The position numbers and the translations under genes were made by a program. Shown piece after piece: positions 33,474-42,515 of a stretch of DNA of 64,000 nucleotides. Every line of letters begins with the position of its first letter. Positions within the stretch are counted from its first letter, which is position 1. Source of the DNA: Coleofasciculaceae cyanobacterium (GTDB taxonomy: Bacteria; Cyanobacteriota; Cyanobacteriia; Cyanobacteriales; Xenococcaceae); the NCBI GenBank assembly GCA_036703275.1, contig DATNPK010000060.1, positions 42,397-106,396 on the forward strand. The letters run 5' to 3'. Under the pieces are notes generated by a model. It was not told the DNA's origin. It did not search any database and saw only the letters and a list, made by a program, of their open reading frames with translations.

Positions 33474-34544
33474 ATGCAAATCATGATTAGAAGTAAGCAG
33501 TTTATTGGTTGGATGTTAGCAGGGCTGATCGCTAGTGGTGCGATCGCCAGTTGTTCTACTTCTCAAGGTGATGCTAGTGATAGTAGCGAAGCACAAGCCC
33601 AGCAACCAGAAGAAGCCAAGCTGACTTTAGTTTCTTATGCGGTTACTCAAAGTGCTTATGAAAAAATTATTCCCAAGTTTACTCAACAGTGGAAAGAGCA
33701 AACTGGACAAGATGTAGTCATAGAGCAGAGTTATGGCGGTTCTGGTTCTCAAACTCGTGCTGTGATTGATGGTTTAGAAGCAGATGTCGTAGCGCTGGCA
33801 TTAGCTTTAGATACCCAACAAATTGAAGAAGCGGGATTAATCGAACCCAATTGGGAGCAAGAATTACCCAACGAAGCGATCGTGCATAAATCCGTAGCAG
33901 CTCTAGTCAAACGCGACGAGAGTGTTAAAGTAGCTAAATGGTCTGATTTAACTAATCCAGATATCGAAGTAATTACCGCCAATCCTAAAACTTCAGGTGG
34001 TGCGAGATGGAATTATTTAGCTCTTTGGGGTTCGGAAACTCAAGCAGGAAAAAGCCCGCAACAAGCACAAGCCTATACCGAAAAAGTATTTGCCAACGTT
34101 CCTATATTACCCAAAGATGCCCGCGAATCGAGTGATGTTTTTTATCAACAGGGACAGGGCGATGTCTTAATCAACTACGAAAACGAAGTTTTACTAGCCG
34201 GACAACAAGGGGAAGCTTTGCCTTATGTTATTCCTACCGACTACAACATTTCGATTGATAATCCAATAGCGATAGTCGATGCCAATGTTGATCGACATGG
34301 TACAAGAAAAGTCGCCCAAGCTTTTGCCGAATTTCTCTTTACTCCTGAAGCACAACGAGAATTTGCTCAAGCTGGTTTTCGTCCGATCGAGCCGGCTGTT
34401 AGTCAAGAATTTGCCCAACAATATCCTGAGATTAAAAACTTATTTACCATCAAAGATTTGGGCGGTTGGGATAAAGTTCAAGCGCAATTTTTTGACGATG
34501 GTGCAGTGTTCGACAAAATGATGAATAAAATTAACCAAAAATAA
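33474..34544 (+). CDS. sbpA: sulfate-binding lipoprotein of the sulfate ABC transporter
   Basis: A 356-residue periplasmic sulfate-binding protein. It starts with a lipoprotein signal (GLIASGAIASC), then AKLTLVSYAVTQSAYEKIIP, the oxyanion-binding QSYGGSGSQTRAVIDGLEAD, ITANPKTSGGARWNYLALWG, and the C-terminal block LFTPEAQREFAQAGFRPIEP. The segments match the family closely. It is the first gene of an operon with cysT, cysW and cysA. The ATG at 33483 (MIRSKQF) is an equally good start. Confidence 0.93.
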   Translation: MQIMIRSKQFIGWMLAGLIASGAIASCSTSQGDASDSSEAQAQQPEEAKLTLVSYAVTQSAYEKIIPKFTQQWKEQTGQDVVIEQSYGGSGSQTRAVIDGLEADVVALALALDTQQIEEAGLIEPNWEQELPNEAIVHKSVAALVKRDESVKVAKWSDLTNPDIEVITANPKTSGGARWNYLALWGSETQAGKSPQQAQAYTEKVFANVPILPKDARESSDVFYQQGQGDVLINYENEVLLAGQQGEALPYVIPTDYNISIDNPIAIVDANVDRHGTRKVAQAFAEFLFTPEAQREFAQAGFRPIEPAVSQEFAQQYPEIKNLFTIKDLGGWDKVQAQFFDDGAVFDKMMNKINQK

Positions 34545-34598
34545 CCAAAAATAATTTCCAGCGACGATTCGAGCGAGCAAAAATACTCAAGTGTAATT

Positions 34599-34886
34599 AT
34601 GAACAACCATAACCTTAGTCTCGATTACTATCGCCACGATCGCAATTTTTTGACACTCAAATTGGCTCTTAAAACTCCCAAGCAAGATTTTTCCGACTCT
34701 ATTCAGAATATAGCTAATGCTACGACAGTCTATTTAAATAGTGTTTACAAGTTGCCAGGAATCGGTACTGATAAATTTGACTGGTATTTTGTCGAAATTT
34801 CAGGAACATTTGAAGATTTAGTTTTGACAATTGTTTGCTGGCAAATACTTTTGCTCGAAAAACATTTGACAGTTTTATCACGATAG
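34599..34886 (+). CDS. small protein of unknown function inside the sulfate operon
   Basis: A 95-residue protein, not recognised. It has polar ends and a hydrophobic C-terminal stretch (TFEDLVLTIVCWQILLLEKH) that may be a buried helix. The ATG follows sbpA by 54 bp and its stop lies 23 bp before cysT, same strand, so it is co-transcribed. Frame use and position suggest a true gene, perhaps an accessory or regulator of sulfate transport. Confidence 0.6.
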   Translation: MNNHNLSLDYYRHDRNFLTLKLALKTPKQDFSDSIQNIANATTVYLNSVYKLPGIGTDKFDWYFVEISGTFEDLVLTIVCWQILLLEKHLTVLSR

Positions 34887-34909
34887 TTGCGTAAGTAAAC
34901 CATTAATTT

Positions 34910-35764
34910 ATGACTAGCCTTCAACCAAATCTGCGATCGACTCGCGACAACAAGCAAACCAACTCCAAGAAAATTTCGCTTCCTTGGGTAATGACCATCG
35001 GCTATTTAAGCTTAATTCTATTTTTGCCGCTGGCAGCTTTAATTACCAAGTCTCTCAGTCTTGGCATGGGGGAATTCTGGCAAACTGCCACCGATCCCGT
35101 TGCCCTGTCTGCATATGAAGTTACCTTTGTCACCGCTTTAGCTGCGGGGATAATCAACGGCGTTATGGGAACTTTGGTTGCCTGGATTTTAGTCCGCTAT
35201 CAATTTCCTGGCAAAAAAATTGTCGATGGCGCGATCGATATTCCTTTTGCTTTACCTACTTCTGTAGCTGGTTTGGTTTTAGCAACTATCTATAGTAACA
35301 ACGGTTGGATTGGACAATTTTTTGAACCTTTTGGCATCAAAATTGCTTTTACCAGGCTGGGGGTATTTGTAGCCATGCTGTTTATTTCTTTGCCTTTTAT
35401 TGTCCGAACCTTGCAGCCAGTCTTACTTGAACTTGAACCAGAAATCGAACAGGCGGCTTGGTCTTTGGGTGCATCGGACTCTCAAACATTTTGGCGGGTT
35501 ATTTTACCGCCACTAATTCCGCCAATTTTGACGGGGATGGCTTTAGGTTTTTCCAGGGCAGTAGGAGAATACGGTTCGGTGGTATTAATCGCATCGAGCA
35601 TTCCTTTTAAAGATTTAATTGCTCCTGTTTTAGTATTTCAAAAATTAGAACAATATGACTATGCTGGCGCGACGGTAATTGGTACGGTACTGCTTTTGGT
35701 TTCTTTGATACTTTTGTTGCTCATCAATCTTTTACAACAGTGGAGTCGCCGTTATGCTCGCTAA
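34910..35764 (+). CDS. cysT: sulfate ABC transporter permease CysT
   Basis: A 284-residue permease with six membrane helices. The domain shows DGAIDIPFALPTSVAGLVLA and the EAA loop LEPEIEQAAWSLGASDSQTF (contact to CysA), followed by FSRAVGEYGSVVLI. It forms the pore with CysW. The end overlaps cysW by 11 bp. Confidence 0.93.
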   Translation: MTSLQPNLRSTRDNKQTNSKKISLPWVMTIGYLSLILFLPLAALITKSLSLGMGEFWQTATDPVALSAYEVTFVTALAAGIINGVMGTLVAWILVRYQFPGKKIVDGAIDIPFALPTSVAGLVLATIYSNNGWIGQFFEPFGIKIAFTRLGVFVAMLFISLPFIVRTLQPVLLELEPEIEQAAWSLGASDSQTFWRVILPPLIPPILTGMALGFSRAVGEYGSVVLIASSIPFKDLIAPVLVFQKLEQYDYAGATVIGTVLLLVSLILLLLINLLQQWSRRYAR

Positions 35765-36557
35765 ACCAAAAATATCATCAATCTTATTGCCGATCGCCTT
35801 AATTTATTTAGCATTATTATTATTAATCCCAGCGATCGCCATTTTTTATGAAGCTTTTCATCAGGGCATTAATGTTTTCTTAACTTCAATTAATCAACGA
35901 GCTTTCTGGCAAGCTGCAATCTTAACTCTAATCGTTACGGCGATCGCCGTTCCCTTCAATACTATTTTTGGTCTTGGCGCTGCTTGGGTAATCGGTCGCA
36001 ATCAGTTTCGCGGTCGCACTTTGTTACTCAGTATTATCGACCTCCCATTTTCAATTTCTCCTGTAGTGGCTGGTTTAACTATCGTCTTGCTGTATGGTAA
36101 AAATGGCTGGCTTGGTGGTTTACTGGCAAGTTTCAACATTAAAATTTTATTTGCTCTGCCAGGAATTGTCCTAGCGACTGCTTTTGTTACCCTGCCTTTT
36201 GTCGCCCGCGAAATTATTCCCATTTTAGAAGAAATTGGCGAAGAACAAGAAGTCGCTGCCCGCACTTTAGGCGCGAATGATTGGCAAGTTTTTTCCCGCG
36301 TTACCCTGCCTAATATTCGCTGGGGTTTACTTTATGGCGTTTTGCTAACCAACGCTAGAGCAATGGGCGAATTTGGCGCAGTAGCAGTAGTATCTGGCAG
36401 TATTTTAGGTCAAACAGCTACTTTACCGATTTTTGTCGAACAGGCTTATAAGAACTATCAAGCTGAAGCTGCTTTTGGTGCAGCAGCGATTTTAGCTTCA
36501 TTGGGCGTATTGACGCTAATTTTTAAAGAAATTCTCGAAAAAAGAACCCATCATTAA
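35754..36557 (+). CDS. cysW: sulfate ABC transporter permease CysW
   Basis: A 267-residue permease homologous to CysT. It has IIDLPFSISPVVAGLTIVLL, the EAA loop EEIGEEQEVAARTLGANDWQ, and ARAMGEFGAVAVVSG. Six membrane helices. It starts within the last codons of cysT, so translation is coupled. The cysA gene follows after 67 bp. Confidence 0.93.
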   Translation: MLAKPKISSILLPIALIYLALLLLIPAIAIFYEAFHQGINVFLTSINQRAFWQAAILTLIVTAIAVPFNTIFGLGAAWVIGRNQFRGRTLLLSIIDLPFSISPVVAGLTIVLLYGKNGWLGGLLASFNIKILFALPGIVLATAFVTLPFVAREIIPILEEIGEEQEVAARTLGANDWQVFSRVTLPNIRWGLLYGVLLTNARAMGEFGAVAVVSGSILGQTATLPIFVEQAYKNYQAEAAFGAAAILASLGVLTLIFKEILEKRTHH

Positions 36558-36624
36558 AAAGCTAATAGCGAATAGCTACAAATAGTCTGACTATCAATTT
36601 TATACCTTAAATCAACAACGTCTT

Positions 36625-37671
36625 ATGAGTATCACAATTAGTCAAGTATCCAAAAAATTCGGTGACTTTCAAGCTTTAAACAACATTGATTTAAACGTCG
36701 AACCTGGAACTTTAGTCGCTTTACTCGGTCCTTCTGGTTCAGGCAAATCAACTTTACTTCGCACGATCGCTGGTTTAGAAACTCCCGATCGAGGTAAAGT
36801 TCATATTAATGCGCGCGATACTACCAATCTTGATATTAGAAAGCGCAATATTGGTTTTGTTTTCCAACACTATGCTTTATTTAAACATTTGACCGTTAGA
36901 CAAAATATTTCTTTTGGTTTGGATATACGTAAAAAATCACGTAAAGTTATCAAACAAAGAGTCGATGAACTATTAGAATTAATTCAGCTTCAAGGTTTTG
37001 GCGATCGCTATCCCAGCCAGCTTTCTGGCGGACAAAGACAGCGAGTTGCCCTAGCCCGTGCGTTAGCAGTACAGCCAGAAGTTTTGCTTTTAGACGAACC
37101 CTTTGGGGCATTAGATGCTAAAGTCAGACAAGAATTACGCAACTGGTTGCGCCGTCTTCATGATGAGGTACATCTTACCAGCATTTTTGTCACCCACGAT
37201 CGCGAAGAAGCAATGGCTGTAGCTGATAAAATTGTGGTAATGAATCAAGGTAGAATCGAGCAAATTGGCACGCCAGCAGAAGTCTACGAGCAGCCAATTA
37301 ATCCTTTTGTCATGAGCTTTGTCGGCGAAGTTAATACACTTTCTCATACTAGCCCGATTTTAAATAGCGTTTATCAATCTAATTCGTCCTTACGCTTTTT
37401 CATTCGTCCTCACGATTTTGAAGTCTGGGAAACTGCACAAAAAAATAGTGTTCCCGCAATAGTCCAGCGAATTGTTCATTTAGGCTGGGAAATTCAATTA
37501 GAATTAATCCTACCCGATAGCTCTCTAGTTACGGCTCATTTAAATCGAGAAAAATTTGCTCGACTCAATTTAGAAGTAGAACAAAAAGTCTATCTTGAAC
37601 CTCGTGAGGTAAAATCTTTTGAGCAATATGAACAAAATTTTTCCACCCCCCAACCAGTAACTGTCAATTAG
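36625..37671 (+). CDS. cysA: sulfate ABC transporter ATP-binding protein CysA
   Basis: A 348-residue ATPase. It has Walker [11 protein letters not shown]-loop FVFQHYALF, signature [15 protein letters not shown], Walker [14 protein letters not shown] and switch His FVTHDREEA. The C-terminal TOBE-like regulatory domain (about 240-340) begins with FVGEVNTL. It powers CysT/CysW for sulfate/thiosulfate import. The frame is intact and the length is usual. Confidence 0.93.
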   Translation: MSITISQVSKKFGDFQALNNIDLNVEPGTLVALLGPSGSGKSTLLRTIAGLETPDRGKVHINARDTTNLDIRKRNIGFVFQHYALFKHLTVRQNISFGLDIRKKSRKVIKQRVDELLELIQLQGFGDRYPSQLSGGQRQRVALARALAVQPEVLLLDEPFGALDAKVRQELRNWLRRLHDEVHLTSIFVTHDREEAMAVADKIVVMNQGRIEQIGTPAEVYEQPINPFVMSFVGEVNTLSHTSPILNSVYQSNSSLRFFIRPHDFEVWETAQKNSVPAIVQRIVHLGWEIQLELILPDSSLVTAHLNREKFARLNLEVEQKVYLEPREVKSFEQYEQNFSTPQPVTVN

Positions 37672-37729
37672 TGAAGTGATTTGTAATTTAACTTTAGTTT
37701 TTGAGATTATGAGTGAAATCTAGCAAACC

Positions 37730-38152
37730 GTGAAGAGCAAAGCAGAACCAAATCAAGTAAATTTAGCTCAATCAAAACGGAGAAATGCTTCTCGTGTTAG
37801 AGATCATCTAGCAAACGAGCGTACTTATCTAGCCTGGATGCGCACGGCAATCTCTTTAATGGGTTTTGGTGTTGTCATAGTACGTCTGCGCTTTTTTAGA
37901 CCGCCTATAACCACTACCCCTGGTAATGGCTGGAAGTTAGGATTAATCTTTTCTTTGGTAGGATTGATGACAGTACTGCTTTCAACTTATCATTACTTTG
38001 CTGTACGCCACGACATAGATGAAGATATATACGAACCAGCCGATCGCTGGGTGTTAATTTTTAGCTTGACCATAGCACTTCTGGGCGCAGGCATTATTTA
38101 TTATGTCTTTACCTTGCCTCTCAATCCAAGTAATACACTTATTTTTGAATAG
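37730..38152 (+). CDS. DUF202 (YidH-like) inner-membrane protein
   Basis: A 140-residue membrane protein of the DUF202/YidH family, starting with GTG at 37730. The signature VRDHLANERTYLAWMRTAIS is followed by three helices (about 40-60, 77-97 and 112-132). Function unknown; the fold occurs in SPX-linked vacuolar transporter subunits. It follows cysA by 58 bp and may be read with it. Confidence 0.85.
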   Translation: MKSKAEPNQVNLAQSKRRNASRVRDHLANERTYLAWMRTAISLMGFGVVIVRLRFFRPPITTTPGNGWKLGLIFSLVGLMTVLLSTYHYFAVRHDIDEDIYEPADRWVLIFSLTIALLGAGIIYYVFTLPLNPSNTLIFE

Positions 38153-38294
38153 AAAATTTGCCGAATTTTAAAGCTCACTTCGCCACAATAGCGATTACCT
38201 GCGCATGATTAGCCCTAAAGGATTAGCTCCTACGTCGCGTCCTTCGCGTCCTACCCGAATGGGTATACCCGTAGCGATTGCATCTGCGGTAGTT

Positions 38295-38417
38295 TTATTG
38301 AATATTACAAATAAAACAAGACTCAGACTGATTGATAACCTCTACCGCTTTTTGCCATTGTGCTTTATCGTCTCTGGTTAAATATCGCACGACAACATTT
38401 GTATCAAGTCCTATCAC
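38295..38417 (-). pseudogene. VapC-like PIN toxin, truncated after 40 codons
   Basis: A GTG at 38417, overlapping the end of the MazE/AbrB-type antitoxin gene, opens a frame reading IGLDTNVVVRYLTRDDKAQW then QKAVEVINQSESCFI. LDTNVVVRYLTxDD is the start of PIN-domain toxins (first catalytic Asp). A TAA at 38295-38297 ends it after 40 residues; PIN toxins have about 130. The rest is not present downstream, so the toxin is dead while the antitoxin persists. Confidence 0.7.
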
Positions 38418-38646
38418 TAGCCCCCTCAATAATTGCTTGTTCCATATCTTCTAGAGAGGCAGGTGGCATTCCCTCTCGGTGTAGAATTCCCGACAAATTT
38501 TTAGCAGCAACATTTAAGGGTATGACTTTGACATCTCTTGTATCAATAACAAAATCTATTTTGCTACCAGTATCTAAATGCAAATAATCCCTCATTTGCT
38601 TAGAAATGGTTACTTGTCTCCTCGTCAAACGAGCTTGAACCATCAT
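38404..38646 (-). CDS. AbrB/MazE-type antitoxin
   Basis: An 80-residue protein with an AbrB-like swapped-hairpin DNA-binding domain (residues 3-48: ARLTRRQVTISKQMRDYLHL, DTGSKIDFVIDTRDVKVIPL) and a C-terminal toxin-binding tail (GILHREGMPPASLEDMEQAI). The MEQAIxEGAS ending is usual for antitoxins of VapC/PIN toxins. The overlapping toxin gene is truncated, so it is an orphan antitoxin. Confidence 0.85.
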   Translation of the reverse strand: MMVQARLTRRQVTISKQMRDYLHLDTGSKIDFVIDTRDVKVIPLNVAAKNLSGILHREGMPPASLEDMEQAIIEGASDRT

Positions 38647-38791
38647 GGTTATTTCTTACTAGAATTCCTTACTTAATCGTAAAATCTTTAGGCTATTTTT
38701 AGTTGGCGATCGCAAATCACAATTTGGCTAAAGCTTGAGAAACAGTAAACAAGGAAAAGTTAGCTTAAATTACCTGAGAATATTTTATTGA

Positions 38792-40117
38792 TTAAGGCGA
38801 TCGCTCTTTTATACTTAAACTTTGTTCCATAATTTTTAACGCGATCGACAAATTGGCTTGCGTCCATAAAAGCGGTGTGGCATCGTTAGGAACATACTTA
38901 TCTTGTGTTAAATAATACAGTTCAGGACATTTAAACCCGCCTAGTTTAATGTCTGTTGCGGTTAATTGCCCTAAGGAACGATTTAAGTAAAAAGTTTGTT
39001 GCTCCAAATCTTCTGTTTGCTGCGTTTTTTGCCATTTAATGCCATATATAGCCGAAATAATCGGGTCAAACAAACACCATTGAGCTTCTTCTCCCTGTTT
39101 CAGCTCTCTTCCTTGTTCTTGTAGCCATTGTTCTCGTTCTGTAGAGATACTGGTACGGATATTTTCGGGAAGATCTGTGTAATTGCGACACCAAAAAGAA
39201 TCATTGAGATAGCGAGAAATACCATACTCGCCCTGTAAATTTTTAATGACATCTTCAATAAGGCGATCGCTTGTGGCATCGTCTAAAACATTCAAAGGAT
39301 AAATTAAAAACAGTAACGCAGCATCATAACGTCTTGATTTTTCAGGCTGGATCGACTCAGAAGGCAAAATTGTTTTTAGTGCATCTATTCCCTTTTCGCT
39401 TAAATCATTTAATAGTTCGATAGCGATTGTTCGATCTTGATACCGACAGCGATCGCGTATCGCTGGATATTCTCTAACTAACTGGCTAAAACGTTGCAGA
39501 CTTGCCACTACAACCCCAATACTAGAAGCAGCAATCTTGCGATCTTCTTCCCAATGACCACTATCTTCGTCTTGCCAATAGGCGATCGCCTCAAAGTATA
39601 AAGGAAACAGGCTCAAAATTTCTAGTTCTTCTGGACTTGGTTGTAAAATTTTATCGGTAATTAACTGACAGTAAAACCAGAGAAAATAACCCAAAGCATC
39701 ATTTTGAGCGTGTTGCCAATTTTGGTCTATTTCCGTCAAATCTGCGCCGTTAAATCGAATATGAGGACGCTGCATGACATTATCTCGATCTACCTCGCCA
39801 TCAATAATCTTTTTAAAGCGGTGTTGGTGCTGCTTAAAATACTGCATCAAACAGCGAACACATTTGACCGCCAGCTCAATTTCTCCTGAAAGGTAATGAG
39901 CATAAGCAACATAAATATTATCTCGTACCCATACCGCAGCATATCCAGTATATTCGTTAGAGTTTGAAACGATCGCAGCAGGAAATAAACCGTTATCTAA
40001 ACTAGGAAATTCTAACGTTTCTTGATGCCGCAAGAGCGAAATTAAATTTTGTAGATCTGGTAATTTGTAGTCCGTCTTAATTAACCGAGCAACTTCACGG
40101 TTATGTATACAAGGCAT
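38792..40117 (-). CDS. GH15 / phosphorylase-kinase-alpha-like protein
   Basis: A 441-residue (alpha/alpha)6-barrel protein similar to glycoside hydrolase family 15 and to the phosphorylase kinase alpha subunit N-terminal domain. It shows AAIVSNSNEYTGYAAVWVRD, DALGYFLWFYCQL, YWQDEDSGHWEE (acid/base region) and RRYDAALLFLIYPLNVLDD. There is no signal peptide, so it is cytosolic and perhaps acts on glucans or oligosaccharides. It is the last gene of the minus-strand run that carries purine degradation genes, but the 190-bp gap leaves the link open. Confidence 0.7.
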   Translation of the reverse strand: MPCIHNREVARLIKTDYKLPDLQNLISLLRHQETLEFPSLDNGLFPAAIVSNSNEYTGYAAVWVRDNIYVAYAHYLSGEIELAVKCVRCLMQYFKQHQHRFKKIIDGEVDRDNVMQRPHIRFNGADLTEIDQNWQHAQNDALGYFLWFYCQLITDKILQPSPEELEILSLFPLYFEAIAYWQDEDSGHWEEDRKIAASSIGVVVASLQRFSQLVREYPAIRDRCRYQDRTIAIELLNDLSEKGIDALKTILPSESIQPEKSRRYDAALLFLIYPLNVLDDATSDRLIEDVIKNLQGEYGISRYLNDSFWCRNYTDLPENIRTSISTEREQWLQEQGRELKQGEEAQWCLFDPIISAIYGIKWQKTQQTEDLEQQTFYLNRSLGQLTATDIKLGGFKCPELYYLTQDKYVPNDATPLLWTQANLSIALKIMEQSLSIKERSP

Positions 40118-40307
40118 AATTTAGAGTTTCAGCAAAATGAACACCAGCCCTAACATTTTACGCTAGGCTACGGTTAATCCCAAAATATCGCTCGCGCGAT
40201 CACCGCTTTTAGCTTTTGAGTAGTTTTATGTTTTCAGTAGATAAGTAAAATAAAAATTACGGCATGACAATTCAGCAATGCCATAATTTTTAGCTTATGA
40301 CAAAATT

Positions 40308-41459
40308 TTATTTTTGTTTTAAAGGTTGCAGTATATCTTTGGGGATAACTCCATGAATACCCTTGACTATATCTACAACTTGGGAAACCTCGTAATCAAT
40401 TGCAGCACTACCAAACAACAAAGCGTCTTGCTTAGTCAAACCATATTCATCTTCCACAATTTGTAGGGAGTTGCGTACGGCTTTTTTCATCGCCTCATCT
40501 AAATCTTCATCTAGTCCGATTGCTAGCCAGGCTTCGGGAGTTTCGGCCATTGGGGAGTCTAGCTGCTTGTTTTTGTGGACAATTAATTCAAAAGTAGGAG
40601 TTAGAGAACATTCAATTGCTGTTAAAGCAACTTCCCCATTCCCTTGAGCGCAATGAGGATCGCCAGTATAAAATAATGCGCCAGGAACTTGCACTGGTAA
40701 GTATAAACTAGAACCCGCAGTTAAGTGTTTGATGTCTATATTACCACCATAGTTACCAGGCGGAACTGAGTTTAAGGCTTCTTTGGGATCGGCAGGTGCT
40801 ACTCCCATGATGCCCATAAATGGTTTAAGAGGAAGATTGATATTTGGTCTTTGATTGGCAGGACGAAAAATTCCTATTCCTTGCTCAATATCAAAAGGAA
40901 TAACTTTGGTATATATATCTGCATTGTTGAGGGGATATTCTTCAGGTAAAGCTCCTTTTGAATGACGATTTGAAATCACTCCATAGGGGACACGATAGTC
41001 AATGCTTACAGTTTTAATTTCTAGGACATCTCCTGGTTCAGCACCTTGAATATAAATTGGTCCAGTGATTACATGAGGTCCTTTTCCAGTTCTTTCAATT
41101 TGTTCTTTGACTGCAAGCTGATCTGGTAAAATGTCCGCTTTGTTAATTCCTGCTCTGGTAAAAAACTCTACAGTATCGCCCTGGTCAGGTAAGATACCTT
41201 CGTGAGATATAGTTTCAATAGTAACAACATCTCCAGATTTGACTTGTAAAATTGGTTTGTCCTCAGAGATAAACAATTCTCCCCAAATTACATTCTCTGG
41301 CGTGGATTTAACCAAGTAATCGATCGCTGCTTCATTTTCGGTTGATTGAGAAGTTGATTGAGAATTAGCAGCTAATATGATAGTTGATGAAGCAAATACA
41401 GCTAAAATAGTTATGAACAATAATTGTCGAGCATAAAAAGATAATTTACTACTTTTCAT
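40308..41459 (-). CDS. exported acetamidase/formamidase-family protein
   Basis: A 383-residue protein of the acetamidase/formamidase (FmdA/AmdA) family with an N-terminal signal peptide (LLFITILAVFASSTIILAAN). Typical parts are KSGDVVTIETISHEG, GPHVITGPIYIQGAEPGDVL, MGIMGVAPADP and ALFYTGDPHCAQGNGEVALT (metal-site Asp-His region). It would release ammonia from short amides in the periplasm. In a purine-use operon it could act on ureido or formamide-like products; the substrate is not proven. Confidence 0.85.
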   Translation of the reverse strand: MKSSKLSFYARQLLFITILAVFASSTIILAANSQSTSQSTENEAAIDYLVKSTPENVIWGELFISEDKPILQVKSGDVVTIETISHEGILPDQGDTVEFFTRAGINKADILPDQLAVKEQIERTGKGPHVITGPIYIQGAEPGDVLEIKTVSIDYRVPYGVISNRHSKGALPEEYPLNNADIYTKVIPFDIEQGIGIFRPANQRPNINLPLKPFMGIMGVAPADPKEALNSVPPGNYGGNIDIKHLTAGSSLYLPVQVPGALFYTGDPHCAQGNGEVALTAIECSLTPTFELIVHKNKQLDSPMAETPEAWLAIGLDEDLDEAMKKAVRNSLQIVEDEYGLTKQDALLFGSAAIDYEVSQVVDIVKGIHGVIPKDILQPLKQK

Positions 41460-41570
41460 CTAAATTTAAGCCTTTACTTGGATAAACATAGGCTTAGTTT
41501 GCAAGATAATTGCGATCGCATTTGTTATTGATGTTACTTAAATTACAAAATGTTCCCGCCAACTTGATTA

Positions 41571-42080
41571 TTACTCTTCAATTATGGTTTCTAGCCGCAA
41601 ACGGGCAATTTTACTAATTTGGGCTAAAGCCTCTTGTTTTTCTGGTTCTAGGCTATTTTTTAAACGAGTTTCAAACGCGGTCAACACACTTTCTTTGCTA
41701 TGATTTTTGACCGCAATAATAAAGGGAAAGCCAAACTTATCTTTATAAGCCTGATTGAGAGCTTGAAAACGCTGATATTCTGACTTAGATAGGCGATCTA
41801 AACCAACTCCTGCTTGTTCTTGTACCGAAGCCTCTGGCATCTTAGTTTTGCTACCCAAATCGGGATGAGCTTTAATTAAGGCTACCTGTTTAGCTTCACT
41901 CATCTTGTTGACTACGGTAAGCATAGCCTGATATAAAGCTTCCAAATTGTCAAAAGGTCTGTTTTGCCAAGCCTGCTCCGCAATTTCGGGTGTTTCTTCC
42001 CAAATCTCACCTAAAATAGCAGTAAACTCCTCCTGAGACAGATTATTTAATTTTGCGATCGCATATTGCTTCTCTTTCAT
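41571..42080 (-). CDS. uraD: OHCU decarboxylase (2-oxo-4-hydroxy-4-carboxy-5-ureidoimidazoline)
   Basis: A 169-residue helical enzyme that makes S-allantoin from OHCU, the third step of urate breakdown. Family motifs are LNNLSQEEFTAILGEIWEET, the catalytic His in IKAHPDLGSKT, and FPFIIAVKNHSKESVLTAFE. The length is usual. It lies 21 bp downstream of the HIU hydrolase gene. Confidence 0.93.
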   Translation of the reverse strand: MKEKQYAIAKLNNLSQEEFTAILGEIWEETPEIAEQAWQNRPFDNLEALYQAMLTVVNKMSEAKQVALIKAHPDLGSKTKMPEASVQEQAGVGLDRLSKSEYQRFQALNQAYKDKFGFPFIIAVKNHSKESVLTAFETRLKNSLEPEKQEALAQISKIARLRLETIIEE

Positions 42081-42101
42081 CCTTTATTTCTTATTCTTTG
42101 C

Positions 42102-42458
42102 TCAACTTCCTCGATAGGTACTGTAAGACCAAGGCGAAACTAGTAGAGGTACATGATAGTGAAGTTGGATATCACTAATGCCAAAACGAATCGGAATCTG
42201 GTCTAAAAAAAGCGGATCGGGATAGTTTCCATAGCGAGCAAAATAATTACCTACGGAAAAGATTAGTTCATATATTCCCGCTTGCAAGTCTTCTGCTAAT
42301 AGAGGTTCATCAGTACGTCCGTCATGATTAGTTTTGACGGTTTTTAATAAAGTTTTAGAATCTACGTTGAGATCGAGTTGCCAAAGAGCGATCGCAATTC
42401 CTTCAGCAGGACAACCATTTGCCGTATTCAAAACGTGAGTCGTCAATTTACCTGACAT
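42102..42458 (-). CDS. uraH: 5-hydroxyisourate hydrolase (transthyretin-like)
   Basis: A 118-residue transthyretin-like protein: KLTTHVLNTANGCPAEGIAI with the catalytic His, then TNHDGRTDEPL with the catalytic Arg, and the C-terminal signature YRGS with the third catalytic residue region HYHVPLLVSPWSYSTYRGS. It hydrolyses 5-hydroxyisourate to OHCU. It sits between the urate hydroxylase and OHCU decarboxylase genes. Confidence 0.95.
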   Translation of the reverse strand: MSGKLTTHVLNTANGCPAEGIAIALWQLDLNVDSKTLLKTVKTNHDGRTDEPLLAEDLQAGIYELIFSVGNYFARYGNYPDPLFLDQIPIRFGISDIQLHYHVPLLVSPWSYSTYRGS

Positions 42459-42515
42459 AAAATTTTGTGGTTAAATTATCATTCTCGTCGGGACTATTTG
42501 CGAACAGCCCTGATA

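Noticed and set aside
34279..34521. Alternative frame inside sbp
   Set aside because: It is a shadow of the sulfate-binding protein, which matches its family over the full length.
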